Positions 59,878-64,000 of a stretch of DNA of 64,000 nucleotides are shown piece after piece (position 1 is the first letter of the stretch; each line of letters starts with the position of its first letter). Under the pieces are notes generated by a model. The model was not told where the DNA came from, ran no database searches, and saw only the letters and a program-made list of their open reading frames with translations. The position numbers and the translations under genes were made by a program. The DNA is taken from positions 62,001 to 126,000 of the forward strand of contig NZ_SNYO01000009.1 of the NCBI RefSeq assembly GCF_004363095.1. The letters are read 5' to 3'. This DNA comes from Actinomycetospora succinea. GTDB taxonomy: Bacteria > Actinomycetota > Actinomycetes > Mycobacteriales > Pseudonocardiaceae.

Positions 59878-59893
59878 GTCCTGAGACACCACA
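59878..59893. repeat. Extra 16-bp copy of an IS right terminus
   Basis: GTCCTGAGACACCACA, identical to the outermost 16 bases of the IS end at 60455-60470, but lying outside the left target repeat. It suggests a second, almost completely deleted IS copy in tandem. Confidence 0.55.
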
Positions 59894-59908
59894 ATGTGGG
59901 CGCGGCAG
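59894..59908. repeat. Left 15-bp target-site direct repeat of IS remnant
   Basis: ATGTGGGCGCGGCAG, identical to 60471-60485. The right copy includes the 3' end of tRNA-Val (12 bases), so this copy is a duplicate of the tRNA end. A 15-bp duplication is within the range reported for IS481-type elements. Confidence 0.75.
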
Positions 59909-59969
59909 TGTGCTGTTTCAGGACATAGGCATGGCGTGTCTCAGGACATCGGCATAGCGGTGGTGGTCT

Positions 59970-60434
59970 TCGTTCGGCAAGGTCGAGCGACTGCACCAGA
60001 CCCAGAAACGCTGGCTGGCCGCCCGACCCGTCCAGCCCGTCACGATCACCGAGCTCCAGGCCCTGCTCGAGCAGTTCGCCACCGAATACAACACCCACCG
60101 ACCCCACCGCTCCCTGCAGCGCCGGACCCCGCTCGCGGCCTACCTCGCCCGCCCCAAGGCCACCCCCGGCGGGCTCGCGCCCGCCTCCGACACCCGCGTC
60201 CGCCGCGACCGCGTCGACACCTCCGGGGTCGTCACCCTGCGCTACGACGGGCGGCTGCACCACATCGGCATCGGGCGAGCCCACGCCCGAACCCACATCC
60301 TGCTGCTCGTTGCGGACCGCGACATCCGCATCGTCAACGCCACCACCGGCCAGCTGATCCGCGAGCTCGTCCTCGACCCCACCCGCGACTACCAACCAAC
60401 CCGCCCCGGAACGCACGAAACCCCGAACCCATGA
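59970..60434 (+). pseudogene. C-terminal fragment of an IS481-type transposase
   Basis: An open frame of 154 residues without a proper start, beginning SFGKVERLHQTQKRWLAARP (the third catalytic glutamate of the DDE triad is in KVERL) and continuing YNTHRPHRSLQRRTPLAAYL, then a C-terminal DNA-binding-like domain (TLRYDGRLHHIGIGRAHART). The two catalytic aspartates and the HTH are lost to the deletion at about 59965-59970. Ends TGA 60432. Confidence 0.82.
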
Positions 60435-60444
60435 GGGTTCGGGG
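60421..60444 (+). terminator. 10-bp perfect hairpin at the transposase stop
   Basis: CCCCGAACCC (60421-60430), ATGA, GGGTTCGGGG (60435-60444); the stop codon is in the loop. Typical of IS termini that terminate read-through. Confidence 0.65.
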
Positions 60445-60470
60445 CTATGCGGATGTCCTGAGACACCACA

Positions 60471-60485
60471 ATGTGGGCGCGGCAG
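60471..60485. repeat. Right 15-bp target-site direct repeat of IS remnant
   Basis: ATGTGGGCGCGGCAG, the same as 59894-59908. Its last 12 bases are the 3' end of the tRNA-Val gene, so the IS sits exactly downstream of an intact tRNA. Confidence 0.75.
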
Positions 60486-60545
60486 GATTCGAACCTGCGA
60501 CCGACGGCTTGTAAGGCCGGTGCTCTTCCGCTGAGCTACGCGCCC
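60474..60545 (-). tRNA. trnV: tRNA-Val (anticodon UAC)
   Basis: A 72-nt cloverleaf on the minus strand. The acceptor stem GGGCGCG (from 60545) pairs with CGCGCCC, the anticodon loop is CUUACAA (UAC), and the T arm is GCAGG-UUCGAAU-CCUGC. The discriminator A is at 60474 and CCA is not encoded. It is complete despite the IS insertion just after its 3' end. The organism decodes GUA/GUG codons with it. Confidence 0.93.
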
Positions 60546-60548
60546 GGT

Positions 60549-60605
60549 CCGGAGCGAACGGGGACGTCCGCCGCATAGAAGCAGCGAACAGCACGTTCGC
60601 TCCGG
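60549..60605 (-). terminator. 12-bp stem with 33-base loop after ahpE
   Basis: CCGGAGCGAACG (60549-60560) pairs with CGTTCGCTCCGG (60594-60605), perfect, between the ahpE stop (60619) and tRNA-Val. Likely a terminator of ahpE, or a separator upstream of the tRNA transcript. Confidence 0.6.
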
Positions 60606-60618
60606 AAGCGAGGGAGTT

Positions 60619-61080
60619 CTAGGCCAGCTGCTTCAGCGCGTCGCGCCAGCCCTGCTGGTCGCGGGCGTCGCCGGGGCCGTTCTGCTCCGCGAAGCGCACG
60701 ACGCCGTCCTTGTCGATCAGGAACGTGCCGCGGATGGCCATGCCGACGTCGGAGTTGAACACGCCGTACGACTCGGCGACCGCGCCGTGGGGCCAGAAGT
60801 CCGAGAGCAGCGGGAACTCGTAGCCCTCCTGCGCCGCCCACGCCTTCAGGGAGAACGGCGCGTCGCACGAGACGCCGAGCACCTGGACGTCGTCGTTCTG
60901 GAACGACGAGAGGTCGTCGCGCACCGAGCACAGCTCGCCGGTGCAGATGCCGGAGAACGCGAAGGGGTAGAACACCAGCAGGACGGCCCGCTCGCCGCGG
61001 AAGTCCTTGAGGGAGACCTCCTGGCCGTCCTGGTTCTTGAGCGTGAAGTCGGGGGCCTGCGAGCCCACCTCGACGGTCAT
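60619..61080 (-). CDS. ahpE: AhpE-type peroxiredoxin
   Basis: Thiol peroxidase of 153 residues, exactly the Mycobacterium tuberculosis AhpE size. PFAFSGIC gives the P-x-x-x-S-x-x-C motif with peroxidatic Cys46; LLSDFWPHGAVAESYGVFN and AIRGTFLIDKDGVVRF are family-conserved. Classical AhpE is one-cysteine; here a second cysteine occurs at 51 (GELCSVRD) and a third at about 83 (VSCDAPF). Reduces peroxides with a mycothiol/mycoredoxin-type donor. ATG 61080. The region is a conserved housekeeping neighbourhood with DUF3052 and aceE. Confidence 0.92.
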   Translation of the reverse strand: MTVEVGSQAPDFTLKNQDGQEVSLKDFRGERAVLLVFYPFAFSGICTGELCSVRDDLSSFQNDDVQVLGVSCDAPFSLKAWAAQEGYEFPLLSDFWPHGAVAESYGVFNSDVGMAIRGTFLIDKDGVVRFAEQNGPGDARDQQGWRDALKQLA

Positions 61081-61141
61081 GCGACCTGTCTCCTGTCCGT
61101 CCGGGTCACCGAAACCCGTGCAGCGTATCGAGGAGCGCAGG

Positions 61142-61579
61142 TCAGCGACGTCGCTGGGCGGACGCCTTCGGCGCGACGAGCCGGGTGGCGACCCAGCCCT
61201 CGGACAGGCTGATGTTCGAGGTCTGGGAGAGCCCCGCCGTCGGCGCCGCCTCGGCGATGTCGGAGGGCTCGACGTGGCCGTCGTTGCCGGTCTTGGGCGT
61301 GAGCACCCAGATGACCCCGTCGTCGGTCATCGGCGAGCGCGCGTCCATGAGGGTGTCGACGAGATCGCCGTCCCCGTCGCGCCACCAGAGGAGGACGACG
61401 TCGACGACCTCCTGGGCGTCTTCACCGAGGAGGTCCTCACCGCACCGGTCCTCGATGGCGGACCGGACCTCGTCGTCGACGTCGGAATCCCAGCCCAGCT
61501 CCTGAACGATCATGCCCGGTTCGATGCCGAGCTTGCCGGCGAGATCGGACTTGTCCGAATCCCCCGTGGCCGCCACCAC
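61142..61579 (-). CDS. DUF3052 family protein
   Basis: Actinomycete protein of 145 residues: LAGKLGIEPGMIVQELGWDSDVDDEVRSAIEDRCGEDL, VVDVVLLWWRDGDGDLVDTLMDARSPMTDDGVIWVLTPKTG and EPSDIAEAAPTAGLSQTSNISLSEGW. Function is unknown; the gene is regularly next to ahpE/aceE in this phylum. I chose GTG 61579, which has AGGAGG eight bases upstream; longer in-frame extensions are alanine/proline-rich and not conserved. Confidence 0.88.
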   Translation of the reverse strand: MVAATGDSDKSDLAGKLGIEPGMIVQELGWDSDVDDEVRSAIEDRCGEDLLGEDAQEVVDVVLLWWRDGDGDLVDTLMDARSPMTDDGVIWVLTPKTGNDGHVEPSDIAEAAPTAGLSQTSNISLSEGWVATRLVAPKASAQRRR

Positions 61580-61620
61580 GCGCGGTGCCTCCTCCTCGTC
61601 CGGGGGCGGCGTGCGGCGCA

Positions 61621-61659
61621 CGTCACCCCGTGTGAAGCGCCCAGCGAACACGGGTGACG
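61621..61659. promoter_or_regulatory. Inverted repeat upstream of DUF3052
   Basis: CGTCACCCCGTGT (61621-61633) and ACACGGGTGACG (61648-61659) pair over 12 bp with one bulged base. The repeat stands 41 bases before the DUF3052 start, in the 348-base gap (61580-61927) shared with aceE. Further GGTGAC copies occur near 61780-61800; nothing coding was recognised in the gap. Confidence 0.45.
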
Positions 61660-61927
61660 CAGCGGGCGCAACCAGCCACGCGGGGTCGGGTGCCCGCGAC
61701 GGCGCGCCGGAACCGTCGCAGACGGCCACAGCCGGGCTACTCACGAGTAGACGTGACGGCGCGGTCATGGCAGGTGACGATGGGGTGACCAGGGCAGGAC
61801 AGCGAGGACATCAGCGGGTCGGCGCCGCCACGGACCACCGGGCAGAATCGGTTCCGAAAACGGCTGGAGCCCGCGATCCGGACTCGGCCGCGCGCCGTCG
61901 ACGAACCAGCGACAGGGAGAGCGATCC

Positions 61928-64000
61928 GTGACCACCCACAAGGGCTCCGCAGGCGCGGACACCGGCCGGGTCCACATCATCCGCGACGGGCTCTCGTCGC
62001 ATCTGCCGGACATCGATCCGGACGAGACCTCCGAGTGGATCGAGTCCTTCGACGCGATGCTCGAGGGGCAGGGCGAGCAGCGCGCCCGCTACATCATGCT
62101 GCAGCTGCTCCAGCGCGCCCGCGAGCGCCGGGTCTCGGTGCCGTCGCTGTACTCGACGGACTACGTCAACACCATCCCCACCGACCAGGAGCCCTGGTTC
62201 CCGGGCGACGAGGACACCGAGCGGCGCTACCGCGCCTGGATCCGGTGGAACGCCGCGGCGATGGTGCACCGCGCGCAGCGCCCCGGCGTCGGCGTCGGCG
62301 GCCACATCTCGACGTACGCGAGCGCCGCGTCGCTGTACGAGGTCGGCTTCAACTGGTTCTTCCGCGGCAAGGACCACCCCGGCGGCGGCGACCACGTCTA
62401 CATCCAGGGCCACGCCTCCCCCGGCATCTACGCCCGCGCGTTCCTCGAGGGCCGCCTCGGCGCCCAGCACCTCGACGGCTTCCGCCAGGAGCTCTCGCAC
62501 GCCGGGCCCGGCGGCGGCCTCCCGTCGTACCCGCACCCGCGCCTCATGCCCGGGTTCTGGGAGCACCCGACGGTCTCGATGGGCCTCGGACCGATCAACG
62601 CGATCTTCCAGGCGCGCTTCGACCGCTACCTCGGCAACCGCGGCATCAAGGACACCTCGCAGCAGCACACCTGGGCGTTCCTCGGCGACGGCGAGATGGA
62701 CGAGCCCGAGTCGCGCGGCGCCATCCACGTCGCCGCGGCCGAGGGTCTCGACAACCTGACCTTCGTCATCAACTGCAACCTGCAGCGCCTCGACGGGCCG
62801 GTGCACGGCAACGGCAAGGTCATCCAGGAGCTGGAGTCGTTCTTCCGCGGCGCCGGCTGGAACGTCGTCAAGGTCATCTGGGGCCGCGAGTGGGACCGGC
62901 TCCTGCACGCCGACCGCGACGGCGCCCTGATCAACCTGATGAACACCACGCCGGACGGCGACTTCCAGACCTACAAGGCCAACAACGGCGCCTACGTCCG
63001 CGAGCACTTCTTCGGCCGCGACCCGCGCACGAAGGACCTGGTCAAGGACCTCTCCGACGCCGACGTCTGGAACCTCAAGCGCGGCGCGCACGACTACCGC
63101 AAGGTCTACGCGGCCTACCAGGCGGCGATGGAGCACCAGGGCCGCCCGACGGTCATCCTCGCCAAGTCGATCAAGGGCTACACGCTCGGCCCGACGTTCG
63201 AGGGCCGCAACGCCACGCACCAGATGAAGAAGCTGACGCTGCAGGACCTCAAGACCTTCCGCGACGAGGTCCGCGTGCCGATCAGCGACTCCGAGCTCGA
63301 GCGCGACCCCTACCTGCCGCCGTACTACCACCCTGGCGCCGACGCGCCGGAGATCGAGTACATGCTCGAGCGCCGGCGCCAGCTCGGCGGCCCGCTGCCC
63401 GAGCGGCGGCTGCGCCACAAGCCGCTGGTGCTGCCCGGCGACAAGGTCTACGACGTCGTCAAGCGCGGCTCCGGCAAGCAGGAGATCGCCACGACGATGG
63501 CGTTCGTCCGCCTGGTCAAGGAGCTCACGCGCGACGCGGAGATCGGCAAGCGCGTGGTGCCGATCATCCCGGACGAGGCGCGGACCTTCGGGATGGACTC
63601 GTTCTTCTCCAACCTGAAGATCTACAACCCCCAGGGCCAGCTCTACACCTCGGTCGACCACGACCAGCTGCTCGCCTACCGCGAGTCCGAGGCGGGCCAG
63701 CTGCTGCACGAGGGCATCAACGAGGCCGGGTCGGTCGCCTCGTTCACCGCGGTGGGCACGTCGTACGCCACCCACGGCGAGCCGATGATCCCGATCTACA
63801 TCTTCTACTCGATGTTCGGGTTCCAGCGCACCGGCGACGGCATCTGGGCCGCCGCGGACCAGATGACCCGCGGCTTCCTGCTCGGTGCCACGGCCGGGCG
63901 CACGACGCTGGTCGGCGAGGGCCTGCAGCACAACGACGGCCACTCGCTGCTGCTCGCGGCGACCAACACGGGCGTCGTCGCCTACGACCCGGCGTACGCG
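61928..64000 (+). CDS. aceE: Pyruvate dehydrogenase E1 component, homodimeric type (3' end outside window)
   Basis: Thiamine-diphosphate enzyme catalysing pyruvate decarboxylation and acetyl transfer to E2; 691 of about 900-930 residues are inside the window. The order of segments is that of Ace[43 protein letters not shown], ThDP motif [14 protein letters not shown] through [38 protein letters not shown], and [22 protein letters not shown] 61928 has GGGAGAGCG upstream. Actinomycetes use AceE with E2/E3 shared with the 2-oxoglutarate complex. Divergent from DUF3052. Confidence 0.97.
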   Translation, partial: MTTHKGSAGADTGRVHIIRDGLSSHLPDIDPDETSEWIESFDAMLEGQGEQRARYIMLQLLQRARERRVSVPSLYSTDYVNTIPTDQEPWFPGDEDTERRYRAWIRWNAAAMVHRAQRPGVGVGGHISTYASAASLYEVGFNWFFRGKDHPGGGDHVYIQGHASPGIYARAFLEGRLGAQHLDGFRQELSHAGPGGGLPSYPHPRLMPGFWEHPTVSMGLGPINAIFQARFDRYLGNRGIKDTSQQHTWAFLGDGEMDEPESRGAIHVAAAEGLDNLTFVINCNLQRLDGPVHGNGKVIQELESFFRGAGWNVVKVIWGREWDRLLHADRDGALINLMNTTPDGDFQTYKANNGAYVREHFFGRDPRTKDLVKDLSDADVWNLKRGAHDYRKVYAAYQAAMEHQGRPTVILAKSIKGYTLGPTFEGRNATHQMKKLTLQDLKTFRDEVRVPISDSELERDPYLPPYYHPGADAPEIEYMLERRRQLGGPLPERRLRHKPLVLPGDKVYDVVKRGSGKQEIATTMAFVRLVKELTRDAEIGKRVVPIIPDEARTFGMDSFFSNLKIYNPQGQLYTSVDHDQLLAYRESEAGQLLHEGINEAGSVASFTAVGTSYATHGEPMIPIYIFYSMFGFQRTGDGIWAAADQMTRGFLLGATAGRTTLVGEGLQHNDGHSLLLAATNTGVVAYDPAYA

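Larger units (their letters stand above)
59909..60470 (+). mobile_element. Internally deleted IS481-family insertion sequence
   Basis: 562-bp element bounded by 24-bp imperfect inverted repeats: TGTGCTGTTTCAGGACATAG then GCAT on the left (59909-59932), and TGTGGTGTCTCAGGACATCC then GCAT on the right, read from 60470 (20 of 24 matching). A second inner repeat TGTCTCAGGACATCGGCATA follows the left end (59937-59956). IS481 elements are about 1.0-1.4 kb, so over half of the transposase is missing. The flanks are 15-bp direct repeats. Non-autonomous as it stands. Confidence 0.8.

Noticed and set aside
59897-60514. A 206-codon frame over the IS remnant and tRNA
   Set aside because: It is out of phase with the transposase fragment, Pro/Arg-rich, and runs through the tRNA gene.
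60536-60931. A 131-codon leftward frame over ahpE
   Set aside because: Shadow of ahpE; no homology and wrong codon bias.
1-64000. CRISPR array, prophage block or classical defence operon
   Set aside because: No regularly spaced repeats, cas, integrase/terminase or restriction-modification genes were seen. The SNF2 helicase stands alone and the DUF2235 protein has no type VI neighbours.

Overview
The window is GC-rich (well over 70 percent by eye) and densely coded. GTG starts and 4-base ATGA/GTGA gene overlaps are common. The gene set (homodimeric AceE, a DUF3052 protein, AhpE-type peroxiredoxin, a nicotinoprotein-type alcohol dehydrogenase, a pyrophosphate-type phosphofructokinase like that of Amycolatopsis, many LLM flavoenzymes and a Ser/Thr kinase) points to an actinomycete, most plausibly of the Pseudonocardiaceae. 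Genus-level placement is inference. It reads as chromosome arm with accessory catabolism on the left and centre, and housekeeping genes at the right end.

Layout. 1-9359: APC permease (cut by the window edge), XRE-cupin regulator and glutamine amidotransferase; a membrane Ser/Thr kinase; then an MHS transporter, a GntR/FCD regulator and a CoA-transferase/isochorismatase-fold amidase/alpha-beta hydrolase operon. 9413-15583: DUF2235 hydrolase, an NTF2-like protein, and a lipid-type operon (App1-phospholipase D fusion, endonuclease/exonuclease/phosphatase-fold enzyme, CDP-alcohol phosphatidyltransferase). 15589-24000: XRE-cupin regulator plus APC permease, divergent from an operon with two CMD/AhpD-like proteins, two acyl-CoA ligases, an NDMA-type alcohol dehydrogenase and an SCO6745-like protein. 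24001-28652: a frameshifted methyltransferase, a DszC/SfnC-like flavoenzyme preceded by a cysteine-containing leader peptide, and a SNF2 helicase. 28760-35554: hydrolases, VOC, DUF3237, a PPi-type phosphofructokinase, a Baeyer-Villiger-type monooxygenase and NTF2-like proteins.

35771-47844 looks like one catabolic regulon. A leftward operon (LLM oxidoreductase, two SDRs, PaaK-like ligase, a 103-residue unknown, flavin reductase, probably an F420/NADP oxidoreductase) faces a rightward operon (OB-fold/zinc-ribbon protein, thiolase, P450, TetR, SDR, acyl-CoA ligase, DoxX). Both promoters carry GCAAACGT-type sites. The substrate is unknown; the enzyme mix suits an alicyclic or terpenoid-like compound activated as CoA thioesters.

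47828-59736: a Zn-alcohol dehydrogenase divergent from a LysR regulator, a glycosyltransferase pseudogene with an internal deletion, a methyltransferase, an epimerase, hydrolases, a second LLM oxidoreductase, two large GT-C-like membrane proteins and small membrane proteins. 59878-60545: a deleted IS481-type element inserted exactly at the 3' end of tRNA-Val, with 15-bp flanking repeats. 60619-64000: ahpE, DUF3052 and aceE (cut by the right edge).

No CRISPR array, phage block, rRNA or origin was seen. The most striking items are the leader-peptide attenuator, the App1-PLD lipid cassette, the TetR-type divergent regulon and the IS/tRNA junction.
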